A stretch of 64,000 nucleotides of DNA from Vagococcus jeotgali. Its GTDB lineage: Bacteria > Bacillota > Bacilli > Lactobacillales > Vagococcaceae. Under the pieces are notes generated by a model. The model was given only the letters and a program-made list of their open reading frames with translations, was not told the DNA's origin and searched no databases. The DNA lies in assembly GCF_035918315.1 (NCBI RefSeq), contig NZ_CP142146.1:1952296-2016295 (forward strand), read 5' to 3'. The translations under genes were made by a program, and so were the position numbers. Shown in pieces: positions 1-9,667 of this stretch (position 1 is the first letter of the stretch; the number at the start of each line of letters is the position of its first letter).

Positions 1-108
1 ATCTTTTATCAGCTCTTTGTTAACAAAGCATATCTTCTTCTTTAATAGCTCTTTGACTTCTTTACGACTACCAAAACCTGTATGACTTAAAAATTTATCT
101 AAACGCAT
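1..108 (-). CDS. rsuA: 16S rRNA pseudouridine synthase, N-terminal fragment
   Basis: The reverse strand encodes the first 36 residues of a protein beginning MRLDKFLSHTGFGSRKEVKE, which is the S4 RNA-binding domain at the front of RsuA/RluB-type pseudouridine synthases. The small enzymes of this group modify uridine 516 of 16S rRNA. The start is supported by a GGAGTAAGG ribosome site just upstream. The catalytic domain lies outside the window, so RsuA versus another family member cannot be settled. It follows the flippase gene, separated from it by a terminator hairpin. Confidence 0.72.
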   Translation of the reverse strand, partial: MRLDKFLSHTGFGSRKEVKELLKKKICFVNKELIKD

Positions 109-121
109 TTACCTTACTCCT

Positions 122-154
122 TATAAAAAGAGAGACTGACAAAAGTCAGCCTCT
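122..154 (-). terminator. Rho-independent terminator after the flippase gene
   Basis: A 10-bp stem (AGAGGCTGAC with a TTTT loop and one G-U pair) is followed on the minus strand by a short U-rich tract. It ends the flippase transcript just before rsuA. The same AGAGGCTGAC stem core occurs in the ndh2 terminator and, in part, in the IS1182 inverted repeats of this window. Confidence 0.82.
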
Positions 155-179
155 TCTTTAGTCAAGGTGTTAAACCTTG

Positions 180-1826
180 CTATTTTATTTTAAATTTGCG
201 ACGTAATTTCGCTGATTTAGGACCGATTAATTTATCAGCTAATTTGATTTTTAGAACCATGTAACCGTAAGAGACGACCCCTATAGCCACAGATACCATT
301 ATAATAATAAAGGCTTGAAATTTACGATCTGGATTTAAAAATAAGTACATCATATTTCTTGTGACAAATGTTAAAGCCATCATTATCAGACCAAGAATAG
401 CAATTAGCAGTAAACGTCTACTTGTTAGGGAATAATCAAATTTTGAAATATTATGGACACTTTTTGTCATCAGTATCGCTGATACTCCAAGACCGATAGC
501 TGTTGCAATCAGTGGGCCATATGTTTCAAACATCGCAATCATTGGGTATTGAATCAAAAGTTTAACAAGCAAACCAATACCAAGGAAAACAATCGCTTCC
601 TTATTTCTATACAGCCCTTGAAGCGTTGTTGATATCAAAATGAAATATCCCATGACAAGTCCTACAAAACTAGCCTCTATTAATACACTCACACCTAGAG
701 CATCTGGTTCATAAAACAAGGCATACATTGGTCTAGCAAGAACAATCATACCCAGTGTCGCAGGTACCATCACAAGCATTAATAGCTGAATATTTTCACT
801 AACTTGCTTAGATAAACTTTCTGTGTCTTTCTTAGTATAAGCTTCTGTAACTAAAGGTAAACTAGTCATAGCCATCCCTGTTGCTAAAGATATAATAATC
901 ATCACAAGCTTATCAGGATTAGCACTAAAAATACTAAATAAAGATCCCAGTTGTTTATCCGAATAATTCGTCAGGCCTGACATAATCCGCTCAAAGGTGT
1001 ATTGATCCACTAACTTAAATAACGTAATCGCTGATCCTACAATAATAAATGGAATGGCTTGTAAAATCATTTCTTTAATCAAACTATTGGCTGATATGTG
1101 AACCTCATTATTACTACTAGCAACTAATTTGTCCATCTCTGGTTTTTGCTTCATATAAAACCAAATTAAAGCCGCAAAAGCAGCCATCATTCCGATAAAG
1201 GCAGCAAATGTTGACTGAACTACTGCTGTCACGTAACTACCATCCATGACTTTAATAATAATAAAGGTCATCAGTAACATATAAAAGACTCTAGCAATTT
1301 GTTCTACAATTTGTGAGACAGCTGATGGCATCATATCTTGATTACCTTGGAAATAACCACGAATCACACTCATCATTGGAAAAACTAAAATCGCGACACT
1401 TAAAGCTCGCATAACAGGTATTAATTCTGGAGTCCCATCTGCTAAAATCGGGGCAATGATATACATGATTGCCGAGCAGAGAACACCAAATCCTCCCATA
1501 ATAATCATAGTTCTCTTAAATAATTTCTTACTAATACCATATTCATTTAAGGAATTATAATAAGCAATTTGCTTAGCAATCGCTCCTGGAATACCAGCTG
1601 TTGCTATCATTAGAAATAAAGCATAAATATTATAACCTTTATTAAATAAAGCATTTGCTAAATTCCCATTTTCACCCATCCAGGCATACCAAGGAATGAT
1701 ATAGGCCGCACCTAATAGTCTTGAGAAGACATTACCAATTGTCATCCATAAGGAACCACGGACCATTTTTTCCTTTGCGTTCATTGTTTTACCCTGTTCA
1801 TTATAAACAGTATCTTGATTTGGCAT
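180..1826 (-). CDS. murJ: MurJ/YtgP-type lipid II flippase (polysaccharide biosynthesis family)
   Basis: This 548-residue integral membrane protein has about 14 hydrophobic segments and the MOP/PST flippase pattern. The N-terminal stretch (KMVRGSLWMTIGNVFSRLLGA) is typical of YtgP, the MurJ orthologue of Bacillus and streptococci, which moves lipid II across the membrane for peptidoglycan synthesis. Length agrees with the family (530-550). The start is uncertain: the first ATG has only a distant weak ribosome site, while an internal ATG at residue 15 (near 1784) is preceded by AGGG at good spacing. A good promoter lies just upstream. A related SpoVB or Wzx polysaccharide exporter is the alternative. 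Confidence 0.85.
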   Translation of the reverse strand: MPNQDTVYNEQGKTMNAKEKMVRGSLWMTIGNVFSRLLGAAYIIPWYAWMGENGNLANALFNKGYNIYALFLMIATAGIPGAIAKQIAYYNSLNEYGISKKLFKRTMIIMGGFGVLCSAIMYIIAPILADGTPELIPVMRALSVAILVFPMMSVIRGYFQGNQDMMPSAVSQIVEQIARVFYMLLMTFIIIKVMDGSYVTAVVQSTFAAFIGMMAAFAALIWFYMKQKPEMDKLVASSNNEVHISANSLIKEMILQAIPFIIVGSAITLFKLVDQYTFERIMSGLTNYSDKQLGSLFSIFSANPDKLVMIIISLATGMAMTSLPLVTEAYTKKDTESLSKQVSENIQLLMLVMVPATLGMIVLARPMYALFYEPDALGVSVLIEASFVGLVMGYFILISTTLQGLYRNKEAIVFLGIGLLVKLLIQYPMIAMFETYGPLIATAIGLGVSAILMTKSVHNISKFDYSLTSRRLLLIAILGLIMMALTFVTRNMMYLFLNPDRKFQAFIIIMVSVAIGVVSYGYMVLKIKLADKLIGPKSAKLRRKFKIK

Positions 1827-1865
1827 GTTATTTTAACCAACTTTCTTCAATTCATACTGTTTATA

Positions 1866-1894
1866 ATTGTAGCGATTATTCAGGGGTTATGCAA
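1866..1894 (-). promoter_or_regulatory. Sigma-A promoter of the flippase gene
   Basis: On the minus strand TTGCAT and TACAAT are separated by 17 bp, about 35-40 bases ahead of the flippase start and downstream of the leuS end. Confidence 0.72.
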
Positions 1895-1936
1895 ATAATT
1901 TTGAAAAAATTTAAAAAATTAAATAGGTGATTCTTT

Positions 1937-4351
1937 TTAGTTAGCCACAATATTTACTAGTTTATTTGGTACCACAATAACTTTACGAATTGTTTTACCC
2001 TCAATTTGTGATACTACACCCTCATGTGCCATAGCAATAGCCTCTAACTCTTCTTTAGATAAATCACGTGCTACAACTTCTTTACCTCTAACTTTACCAT
2101 TGACTTGGAAAATCACTTCAATTTCGTCCTCTATTAGAGCAGTCTCATCATAAGTCGGCCAAGCAACATAAGTTAAACTCTCATTATGACCCATGCGCTC
2201 CCATAATTCTTCAGAAATAAATGGTGCCACAGGAGCTAGTAATTGTAAGAATCCATTCATATACTCGACCGGTAAGCCGTTTGCTTTATACGCTTCATTA
2301 ACAAAAGTCATTAGCTGAGAAATTGCCGTATTAAAATGTAGAACTTCATAATCTTCAGTTACTTTTTTCACAGTTTGATTGTAAACTTTCGTCAAGCTAC
2401 CATCATTATGGTTAGTGATACGGTCACGTAATTTACCATCTTCATCAATAAACAAACGCCATACTCTATCTAAGAATTTTCGACTACCTTCTAAGCCTTT
2501 TTCACTCCAAGCAATCGAACCATCTAGTGGTCCCATAAACATTTCATAAAGACGTAGTGTATCTGCGCCATGTTCTTTCACTATATCATCAGGGTTTACA
2601 ACATTCCCTTTAGATTTAGACATCTTCTCGTTATTCTCACCTAGAATCATACCTTGATTATATAATGTTTGGAATGGCTCTTTCGTATCTACTACACCGA
2701 TATCATATAAGAATTTATGCCAGAAACGAGCATATAATAAATGTAGTACCGCATGCTCTGCTCCCCCTAAGTAAATATCAACAGGCATCCATTCTTTAAT
2801 TTTTTCTGGATCTGCCAGAGCTTCATCATTATGTGGGTCAATAAATCTTAAGTAATACCATGAACTACCTGCCCACTGAGGCATTGTATTTGTTTCACGG
2901 CGACCTTTCATACCTGTTTTCTCATCAACAACTTCAATCCACTCTGTCATATTAGCTAAAGGAGATTCTCCTGTACCACTTGGCTTAATGTCATTTGATT
3001 TTGGTAAAATAAGTGGTAATTCTTCTTCAGGCACAGCCGTCATCGTACCATCTTCCCAGTGAATAATTGGGATTGGCTCACCCCAGTAACGTTGACGAGA
3101 GAATAACCAGTCACGCAAACGATAACTTGTTTTCTTCTCACCAATACCATTTTCTTCAAGCCATGTAATCATGGCATTAATCGCATCTTCTTTGTTCATA
3201 CCATCTAAAAAGTCAGAGTTAATATGAACACCATCTTCAGTGAATGCTTCCTCTTCAACATTACCCCCTTCTAAAACTGGAATAATATCTAAATTAAATT
3301 CTTTGGCAAATTCATAATCACGCTCATCATGAGCTGGAACAGCCATAATCGCACCAGTTCCGTAAGTAGATAAGACATAATCTGCAATCCATATTGGCAT
3401 CTCTTTACCATTTACTGGATTAACCGCGTAAGCTCCTGTAAACACACCTGTTTTTTCTTTAGATAATTCGGTACGGTCTAGATCTGTTTTCTTTTCAGCT
3501 TCTTTAATATAAGCTTCAACAGCTTCTCTTTGCTCATCTGTTACAATCTCTTTTACTAAAGGTAATTCTGGCGCCATAACAGCATAAGTTGCTCCAAACA
3601 AGGTATCAGGACGAGTCGTAAAGACTGTAAATTCTGAGTCAGTATCTTTTACTTTAAACTCAACATTAGCCCCTTCAGAGCGACCAATCCAGTTTCTTTG
3701 CATCTCTTTGATACTATCTGGCCAATCAATTAGTTCAAGATCATCAATCAAACGGTCTGCATAAGCTGTAATACGTAACATCCACTGCTTCATTGGGACA
3801 CGGTAAACTGGATGGTCCCCGCGCTCACTTTTACCATCAATGACTTCTTCATTAGCTAAAACCGTTCCAAGTGCCGGACACCAGTTAACAGGCACTTCTG
3901 CTTCATAAGCCAAACCTTGTTCAAACATTTTGGCAAAAATCCACTGTGTCCATTTATAATATGACGGGTCAGTTGTGTTAATTTCACGGTCCCAATCAAA
4001 ACTAAAACCTAACGCATCAAATTGACGTTTAAAGGTTTGAATATTTTTTGCTGTAAATTCAGCAGGGTCATTCCCAGTCTCTAAAGCATACTGCTCAGCT
4101 GGTAAACCAAATGCATCCCATCCCATTGGGTGAAGGACATTAAATCCTTGTGCACGCTTCATTCTTGATAACACATCAGTTGATGTATACCCTTTTGGAT
4201 GTCCGACGTGTAGTCCTTGTCCTGAGGGGTATGGAAACATGTCTAGGGCATAAAATTTTGGTTTATCAGAATGTTCCTCTGTTTTAAATGTATCCTCTTT
4301 TTCCCAATATTGTTGCCATTTTTTCTCTACTTCTAAATGATTATAAGCCAT
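1937..4351 (-). CDS. leuS: Leucyl-tRNA synthetase
   Basis: This 804-residue class I aminoacyl-tRNA synthetase charges tRNA-Leu in the cytoplasm. The signature [17 protein letters not shown] (HIGH motif) is near residue 45, an editing (CP1) domain with TTRPDTLFG and [15 protein letters not shown] sits in the middle, and [10 protein letters not shown] follows in the second half of the Rossmann core. The C-terminal anticodon-binding domain is complete. Length is normal for bacterial LeuRS. The ribosome site AGGAGG is seven bases before the ATG. A T-box leader upstream makes expression respond to uncharged tRNA-Leu. Confidence 0.98.
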   Translation of the reverse strand: MAYNHLEVEKKWQQYWEKEDTFKTEEHSDKPKFYALDMFPYPSGQGLHVGHPKGYTSTDVLSRMKRAQGFNVLHPMGWDAFGLPAEQYALETGNDPAEFTAKNIQTFKRQFDALGFSFDWDREINTTDPSYYKWTQWIFAKMFEQGLAYEAEVPVNWCPALGTVLANEEVIDGKSERGDHPVYRVPMKQWMLRITAYADRLIDDLELIDWPDSIKEMQRNWIGRSEGANVEFKVKDTDSEFTVFTTRPDTLFGATYAVMAPELPLVKEIVTDEQREAVEAYIKEAEKKTDLDRTELSKEKTGVFTGAYAVNPVNGKEMPIWIADYVLSTYGTGAIMAVPAHDERDYEFAKEFNLDIIPVLEGGNVEEEAFTEDGVHINSDFLDGMNKEDAINAMITWLEENGIGEKKTSYRLRDWLFSRQRYWGEPIPIIHWEDGTMTAVPEEELPLILPKSNDIKPSGTGESPLANMTEWIEVVDEKTGMKGRRETNTMPQWAGSSWYYLRFIDPHNDEALADPEKIKEWMPVDIYLGGAEHAVLHLLYARFWHKFLYDIGVVDTKEPFQTLYNQGMILGENNEKMSKSKGNVVNPDDIVKEHGADTLRLYEMFMGPLDGSIAWSEKGLEGSRKFLDRVWRLFIDEDGKLRDRITNHNDGSLTKVYNQTVKKVTEDYEVLHFNTAISQLMTFVNEAYKANGLPVEYMNGFLQLLAPVAPFISEELWERMGHNESLTYVAWPTYDETALIEDEIEVIFQVNGKVRGKEVVARDLSKEELEAIAMAHEGVVSQIEGKTIRKVIVVPNKLVNIVAN

Positions 4352-4383
4352 TTGTTTTCCTCCTAAAATAGTTATAGATACAT

Positions 4384-4620
4384 AAAAAACGCCCTACAAA
4401 AACAGATATCTGTTTTTATAGGACGCTGATTGACGTGGTACCACCTAATTTTGTGTTGCACATGCAACACCTCAACTCCAAATTTAACGAACTGGACATC
4501 CGACAAATAACGACTCAGAGCTAAGTTCAAATGTTTAGTCTATACGTTCACACCAACCACGTACTCTCTTAAAGACTGCTGATTTTACTACTTCTCTTTA
4601 TTTGTATATCTATATTGACC
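4384..4620 (-). promoter_or_regulatory. T-box leader (tRNA-Leu sensing) of leuS
   Basis: On the minus strand the leader holds the conserved T-box AGGTGGTACCACG (4431-4446) followed by a terminator whose arms are near 4391-4405 and 4411-4426 and a run of T (4384-4390). Upstream lies a stem I-like region with AGAGAAGTAG and a GTGTGAACG element. A leucine codon CTT (complement 4523-4525) is a possible specifier, but I did not fold the RNA. Uncharged tRNA-Leu would stabilise the antiterminator and allow leuS transcription. Confidence 0.93.
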
Positions 4621-4622
4621 AT

Positions 4623-4651
4623 ATCATAACAAAGACTATCATATTTGACAA
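4623..4651 (-). promoter_or_regulatory. Promoter of the T-box-leuS unit
   Basis: TTGTCA and TATGAT are 17 bp apart on the minus strand. The -35 box abuts the stop codon of the autolysin gene, so leuS is transcribed separately from it. Confidence 0.8.
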
Positions 4652-7600
4652 CTAACTTACTTGAATATTTTGTCCAATATAGATAATATCTCCTGGAATA
4701 TTATTCCATTGTTTCAGTTGTTCAATACTTGCTTGGTAGCGTTGTGATAATGACCATAGTGTATCACCTTTTACTACCTTATGTCTTGTTCCTTGTCTAG
4801 TTGGTTTTGCTACTTGTTGATTCGTCGGTACTTTTAATGTTTGACCAACAAAAATTAAGGTACCAGATAGGTTATTTGCCTCTTGAATTGCCCCCACTGT
4901 TGTCTGGTTGTTTAAAGCAATACTATAAAGAGTATCCCCACTTTTAACTGTATATTGTAGTGTATTCATTGGTTTTGTACTAACTGGCTTAGCCACTGGT
5001 TTTTGACTGACTGGTTTTGAAGCCACAGTTTGCTGATTACCAATGTTTAATACTTGATCTACATAAATAATATCACTAGTTAAATTATTCCATCTCTTAA
5101 TATCATTAATACTAACATTATATCTTAAACCAATCCCATATAATGTGTCCCCGCGGCGTACTTTATAAGTTGTTTGATTTGAACTATTAGCCGGTTGACT
5201 TGGTTTATTATTAACTGGTTTTGATACTGGTTGACTGACAGGTTTTGTATTAGTAGGTTTTGACACTGGCGTTTGAGTATTTCCACCTTTAACTACCAAT
5301 TTTTGACCAATGTAGATGATATCTCCAGTTAAATTATTCCATGATTTTAATTGTGCCACACTCACATTATATTGTAATCCTATACCATATAATGTATCAC
5401 CTTTTTTCACCGTATATGTCGCTGATGGTTTTGATTGCTGATGATTTTGACTAGGTTGAGTCGGTTTATTATTCACAGGTTTACTCACTGGTTTATTATT
5501 ATTCGGTTTCGTTGTAGAACCTTGACTACTTCCACCTTTAATTACTAATTTTTGGCCAACATAAATCATATCACCTGTTAAGTTATTCCATGATTTTAAC
5601 TGAGCCACACTCACACCATATGTTAAACCTATACCGTATAATGTGTCACCTTTTTTCACCATATATGTTGTAGTGTTTGTCTCTGGTTTTGGCTGATTTG
5701 GTTTTGGTTGGGCTGGTTTTGACTGATTCGGCTTATTAACAGGTGTTGTCACTGGTTTTTCTGGCTTTGGTGCTGGTTTAGCTGGTTTTTGATTAGTCGC
5801 CTCACCTTTAACAATCAATTTTTGACCAATATAGATGATGTCACTTGTTAAATTATTCCATGATTTTAATTGTGCCACACTCACATTATATTGTAATCCT
5901 ATACCATATAATGTATCACCCTTTTTCACCGTATATGTCGCAGCATTTTTATCTGGCTTTGTGTTAATTGGTTTATTGTTATTATTTGGTTTATTAGCCG
6001 GTTTGTTAACTGGTTTATTATCAGGTTTACTTGTTTGCCCTCCACCTGGTGCATCATATTGTGTTAAATTATGAGTTTCAATCAAGCTATTTAATTTTGT
6101 ATTATAGTTTGGATCTGTAGCATAACGTCCTGTTAACCAAGCGGTTGCATCACGGTAAGAATTTGTTCTAGACTTCCAAGCCCCTGCATAAAAATAATTT
6201 CCAGGAGAGAATGATGTTGTTTTTAATACATTCGCATTATCTTCAAATGATTCCTTATAAGAAGGATATTTTCTAAACTGATCATTAATTGTTACATATT
6301 GGCCATTATAAAACTCTTGAGTGGCCATTGTAACTGACTGACCGTTATAATTTCCTTTTATACCAAATAGATTATAATTAGGTGCTGAAGATAATGTACT
6401 GGTTCCGTAACCACTCTCTAGTATCGCTTGGGCAATCATGACTGAGGCATATAGATCATTTTGAGCAGCAACACCTTGGGCATGATAAGCTGTTTCTTCA
6501 ATAAACTGGGCTTGAGGTATAGCAGCTCTTGCCATCATCGGTCCCACTGGTGCTGAAAAGAAAGCTGCTGGAGCCGTTACTTGCTTAGTTGCTCTAGGTT
6601 GAGCTTCTTGTGAAGACTTGGATTCAGTTTTAGCTAATTCTTCACTAGACTCTATTGTGACTTCTTCAGATGAATCAGTCGATTCACTGACTTCTGTTGA
6701 CTCTTCTTCTTGACTAATTGATTCCTCAGAAACATCTGTCTCTTCACTTTCTTCTTTTGATGAGCTTTCTGTGGTTTCACTAGTTTCAGTACTCTCTGTT
6801 TCTTCTGATGATTCTTTAGAGTCGCTTGTAGACTCACTACTACTACTTTCTACCTGCTCTGTCTCTTCTTTTGATGCCTCAACTTCCACAACTGTAGAAC
6901 TATCCACCTCATCTTTTGTAGCAGTATCACTTGTTGTTGCTTCTTCTACATCAGTTTGATCTGTTTCTTCTACAATCATATCTTCTTGTGAATCACTATC
7001 ATCTTCAGAAGTATCATCTACCTCTTCAACTTGATCTGTTATTTCTGTACTGACATCTTCTGTCGTTTCTTCTACCTCAGAAGTATCATTTTCTTCATCA
7101 CCCACTACTTCTTCTTGCTGAGTAATTGAGATAGTCTTATTTAAAATACTATCTCCTATAGATACAGCTACTGTCTGCTCACCTAGTGTGACTGATTTAA
7201 AAACAATAGGGACAACTAGTTTAGCTTTAGTAAACCCTGCTTCAGTAATGGTTAAGTGAAGCTGATTTAATTCTTTATCAACAACATAAACACCTATCTG
7301 TCTACCTGTTTCATCATTAATTTGGACTTTTGTCGCATCATCTACAATTGAAACATTAGGGGATAGCTGCACAATCGTATCTAACTCTTCTTGTTTATGA
7401 GCTGTTAATTCAAGGGATAAATAAAGAGGGAGTTCACCTTCTGTCCATTCACTTGAAGCATCTAAATTAGACAAAGTAAAGGGAGGTGTATTTGTTTGAT
7501 TATCATTCGTATTTTCTGGATGAGTGACTGGTATGTTTTGGGTATCATCTGTTGTTTGCGCTGCTAAAGCTGTCACACCCGGCAAAAGGGTAGTAGAAGA

Positions 7601-7684
7601 TAACATTAACACACCAAATAAAGAGGCGTGTCTCACAACAGGTTGCATACTGGATTGTTGCTTTTTATTTATTGTTTGTTTCAT
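4652..7684 (-). CDS. atlA: Secreted peptidoglycan hydrolase (GH73 glucosaminidase) with six LysM modules
   Basis: This 1010-residue exported autolysin has a signal peptide (about 1-42), an unassigned beta-rich region (about 70-190), a very acidic Ser/Thr/Glu-rich linker (about 190-365), a GH73 beta-N-acetylglucosaminidase domain (about 385-545, likely catalytic Glu423 in AILESGYGTSTLS), and six LysM modules from about residue 581 to the end, joined by Pro/Asn/Lys-rich linkers. The first four LysM share VKKGDTLYGIG and KSWNNLT or close variants. The layout matches enterococcal AtlA, which splits daughter cells at the septum. The Ig-like N-terminal region makes it longer than AtlA. The ribosome site AGGAGAGG precedes the start. 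Confidence 0.9.
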   Translation of the reverse strand: MKQTINKKQQSSMQPVVRHASLFGVLMLSSTTLLPGVTALAAQTTDDTQNIPVTHPENTNDNQTNTPPFTLSNLDASSEWTEGELPLYLSLELTAHKQEELDTIVQLSPNVSIVDDATKVQINDETGRQIGVYVVDKELNQLHLTITEAGFTKAKLVVPIVFKSVTLGEQTVAVSIGDSILNKTISITQQEEVVGDEENDTSEVEETTEDVSTEITDQVEEVDDTSEDDSDSQEDMIVEETDQTDVEEATTSDTATKDEVDSSTVVEVEASKEETEQVESSSSESTSDSKESSEETESTETSETTESSSKEESEETDVSEESISQEEESTEVSESTDSSEEVTIESSEELAKTESKSSQEAQPRATKQVTAPAAFFSAPVGPMMARAAIPQAQFIEETAYHAQGVAAQNDLYASVMIAQAILESGYGTSTLSSAPNYNLFGIKGNYNGQSVTMATQEFYNGQYVTINDQFRKYPSYKESFEDNANVLKTTSFSPGNYFYAGAWKSRTNSYRDATAWLTGRYATDPNYNTKLNSLIETHNLTQYDAPGGGQTSKPDNKPVNKPANKPNNNNKPINTKPDKNAATYTVKKGDTLYGIGLQYNVSVAQLKSWNNLTSDIIYIGQKLIVKGEATNQKPAKPAPKPEKPVTTPVNKPNQSKPAQPKPNQPKPETNTTTYMVKKGDTLYGIGLTYGVSVAQLKSWNNLTGDMIYVGQKLVIKGGSSQGSTTKPNNNKPVSKPVNNKPTQPSQNHQQSKPSATYTVKKGDTLYGIGLQYNVSVAQLKSWNNLTGDIIYIGQKLVVKGGNTQTPVSKPTNTKPVSQPVSKPVNNKPSQPANSSNQTTYKVRRGDTLYGIGLRYNVSINDIKRWNNLTSDIIYVDQVLNIGNQQTVASKPVSQKPVAKPVSTKPMNTLQYTVKSGDTLYSIALNNQTTVGAIQEANNLSGTLIFVGQTLKVPTNQQVAKPTRQGTRHKVVKGDTLWSLSQRYQASIEQLKQWNNIPGDIIYIGQNIQVS

Positions 7685-7873
7685 AAGTTTCCTCTCCTTA
7701 ATAAGTTTTCTTATCTATATCAAAAGTGTCATCGTATTTTAATTAACATACCTCTATTTAAACACCTCCAGAGTAACACTTCAAGGTATTTAGCTCTTTT
7801 GTTAAAATTTGTTACCTAATTTGACATCTCATGACAACACCTCATACTTTAGGCCGATTTTTTTCTCTCCATC
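7685..7873. other. Divergent intergenic spacer
   Basis: This AT-rich spacer separates the autolysin gene from the DUF1700 operon. Apart from the autolysin ribosome site I see only weak -10-like sequences for the minus strand and no convincing -35. Confidence 0.5.
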
Positions 7874-7902
7874 TTGTTCTACATTTTAATAGATTGTATA
7901 TT
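7874..7902 (+). promoter_or_regulatory. Promoter of the DUF1700-DUF4097 operon
   Basis: TTGTTC and TATATT are 17 bp apart, about 34 bp before the start at 7936. Confidence 0.6.
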
Positions 7903-7935
7903 AAATATAACAACACAATCAGAAAGGTGATTACC

Positions 7936-8556
7936 ATGAATAAAGAGTATTTTTTTATCGAGCTAAAACTTTATTTAAAACCACTACCAGAAGAAGAACA
8001 AATAATTATTATCAATAAATATGAGCAATTATTTCAAGAAAAAACTGAAGAAGGATTGTCAGAATACGACATCACGACATCACTTCCAACACCAAAAATG
8101 ATTGCTACTACCATTTTTAAAGAGTTAGGTGTGCCTTTTAATACCCCTCATCAAACAAATGATGATTGGGTTGAGATATCACAAGAGGATAACTCAACAG
8201 ATATTCCTTATACAGAATATGATCTTCCTCAATCAAAAATGAGCCACTTATTCCAACTAGTAGGGCTTTTCTTTCTTAATTTTTGTTTTATGTTTTGGTT
8301 TATCTTTACTGTGGCAATCTTGATTGCCTCAGCTTGGCTAGTTGTGGCGACTTTTATTTTGAGTCCGTTAATTGGTCTTTACATGATTGGAGTTGCGGCA
8401 ACAAGTTATGCTTGGTTCCAGTTCTTTGTCAGTTTAGTACTTCTTGGTATTGGTTTAATTGGTTTTGTCATAGGTATTCCAATTACTAAAGGTGCTTTAA
8501 AACTATTTTCAATTTACGGAAAATGGAATATGCGTATTGTGAGAGGGGTAGCCTAA
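7936..8556 (+). CDS. DUF1700/HAAS-domain membrane protein
   Basis: The 206-residue protein has an N-terminal soluble helical domain (residues 1-65, MNKEYFFIELKLYLKPLPEE...) typical of DUF1700/HAAS proteins, a short acidic linker, and two or three membrane segments near residues 95-190. The start is set at the ATG preceded by AGAAAGGTGA; the open frame continues upstream without a ribosome site. The next gene, for a DUF4097 protein, begins directly after its stop. Such pairs often follow a PadR regulator and belong to cell-envelope stress responses, but no PadR gene is present here. The biochemical role is unknown. Confidence 0.8.
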   Translation: MNKEYFFIELKLYLKPLPEEEQIIIINKYEQLFQEKTEEGLSEYDITTSLPTPKMIATTIFKELGVPFNTPHQTNDDWVEISQEDNSTDIPYTEYDLPQSKMSHLFQLVGLFFLNFCFMFWFIFTVAILIASAWLVVATFILSPLIGLYMIGVAATSYAWFQFFVSLVLLGIGLIGFVIGIPITKGALKLFSIYGKWNMRIVRGVA

Positions 8557-9603
8557 ATGAAGAAAAAAACAATCAGCTCTATTATTATTTTAGGTATTGT
8601 ATTCATTATTGTTGGTGCCATTGGTGCAGGTATTAGTCATGCGCGTGTTGAAAAAGCGCAACAAGAGGCTAAAATTAGTAAAAAAGAAGCTGTTAAATCA
8701 GCTGACACACTAAATCTAACAGTAAGTAATGTTGCCCATATTCATATCGAAGAATCCCATGACAATAATATTTACATGAATAAAGAGGTCAGTAATCCAA
8801 ATGGTAAAAATAAAACAGACTGGAAGGTTACACAGAAAAATAAACAACTAGATGTATCCATTATAAATGATGAGAATAAACGCTCCCGCTCTTTTCTCTT
8901 CTTCCATAATGTTTATTATGCTCAAGACACTATTTACTTACAAATCCCATCATCTCTAAAAAATATTCAAGTTAATGGAAATCAAGTTGACTTAAGCATG
9001 TACGGGACTAAAGCTAGTAATTTAGATATTAACCTTGAAAAAGGACAGATTAGTCTAGGAGACGTTAAGGCCAAAACTATTAATATCAACTCTAAAGATA
9101 GCTATATTACCTTGTCAGAATTAAAAGTAGAGAATAAACTGCAAACTCAGGCAACAACAGGCAGCATTGAACTCCGAGATAGTGCAGCTAAAGAAATTGA
9201 ACTTAAAACGACTCATGGAAGTATTATGACTGACAACACGAAAGGTAACCTGGCCCTTTTATCAGAGAATGGTGACGTGTCAATCAACCATCAAACAGGA
9301 TCTCTGAGTGCTAAAACGGACAATAGTGACATTACCTTCCATAATGACCAGTTACAATCTCTTACTGAGCTAAATTCCACTCATGGAAATATCTCAATTG
9401 AAACAACTCAAAAATCTTTAGATAATAGTCAACTAGAATTAAAAACAGAACTTGGTTCTCTTGATATATTTAATAAAAATTTAGAAAATGAACAAACGCT
9501 TAAAACAAATAAAGGCAAGTCAGTCTTAAAAGCTACAACTAACAGTGGCGACATCACGATTAATGAGATGGATGATTATGATACTGAGTACGGTTATAAC
9601 TAA
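8557..9603 (+). CDS. DUF4097 beta-repeat envelope protein
   Basis: The 348-residue protein has an N-terminal membrane segment (about 7-29) that works as an anchor or signal. Residues about 50-345 form a repetitive beta-strand region with recurring motifs such as LSELKVENKLQTQATTGSIEL and TTHGSI, typical of the DUF4097 beta-helix family. DUF4097 proteins include LiaX-like envelope-stress sensors of enterococci, so a similar sensing role is a possible inference. Translation is probably coupled to the preceding gene, since the ATG follows its TAA with AGAGGGG upstream. A terminator follows. Confidence 0.78.
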   Translation: MKKKTISSIIILGIVFIIVGAIGAGISHARVEKAQQEAKISKKEAVKSADTLNLTVSNVAHIHIEESHDNNIYMNKEVSNPNGKNKTDWKVTQKNKQLDVSIINDENKRSRSFLFFHNVYYAQDTIYLQIPSSLKNIQVNGNQVDLSMYGTKASNLDINLEKGQISLGDVKAKTININSKDSYITLSELKVENKLQTQATTGSIELRDSAAKEIELKTTHGSIMTDNTKGNLALLSENGDVSINHQTGSLSAKTDNSDITFHNDQLQSLTELNSTHGNISIETTQKSLDNSQLELKTELGSLDIFNKNLENEQTLKTNKGKSVLKATTNSGDITINEMDDYDTEYGYN

Positions 9604-9607
9604 ATCA

Positions 9608-9616
9608 TGGTATAAT
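9608..9616 (+). promoter_or_regulatory. Extended -10 promoter for the PAP2 gene
   Basis: TGGTATAAT is an extended -10 box without a clear -35. The predicted start point falls at the base of the following hairpin (9622), so transcripts from it may escape termination while read-through from the DUF4097 gene is stopped. Confidence 0.5.
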
Positions 9617-9621
9617 GTTTA

Positions 9622-9656
9622 ACGGGCTTTGACTAACAAAGTCCGTTTTAATTTTT
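9622..9656 (+). terminator. Terminator after the DUF4097 gene
   Basis: ACGGGCTTTG and CAAAGTCCGT form a 10-bp stem with a 5-base loop, followed by a T-rich tract. Confidence 0.8.
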
Positions 9657-9667
9657 AGGAGGTTCTT

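Noticed and set aside
4785-5945. Repeated DNA considered as a CRISPR or tandem array
   Set aside because: The repeats are in-frame LysM modules with variable linkers and lie in a secreted autolysin.
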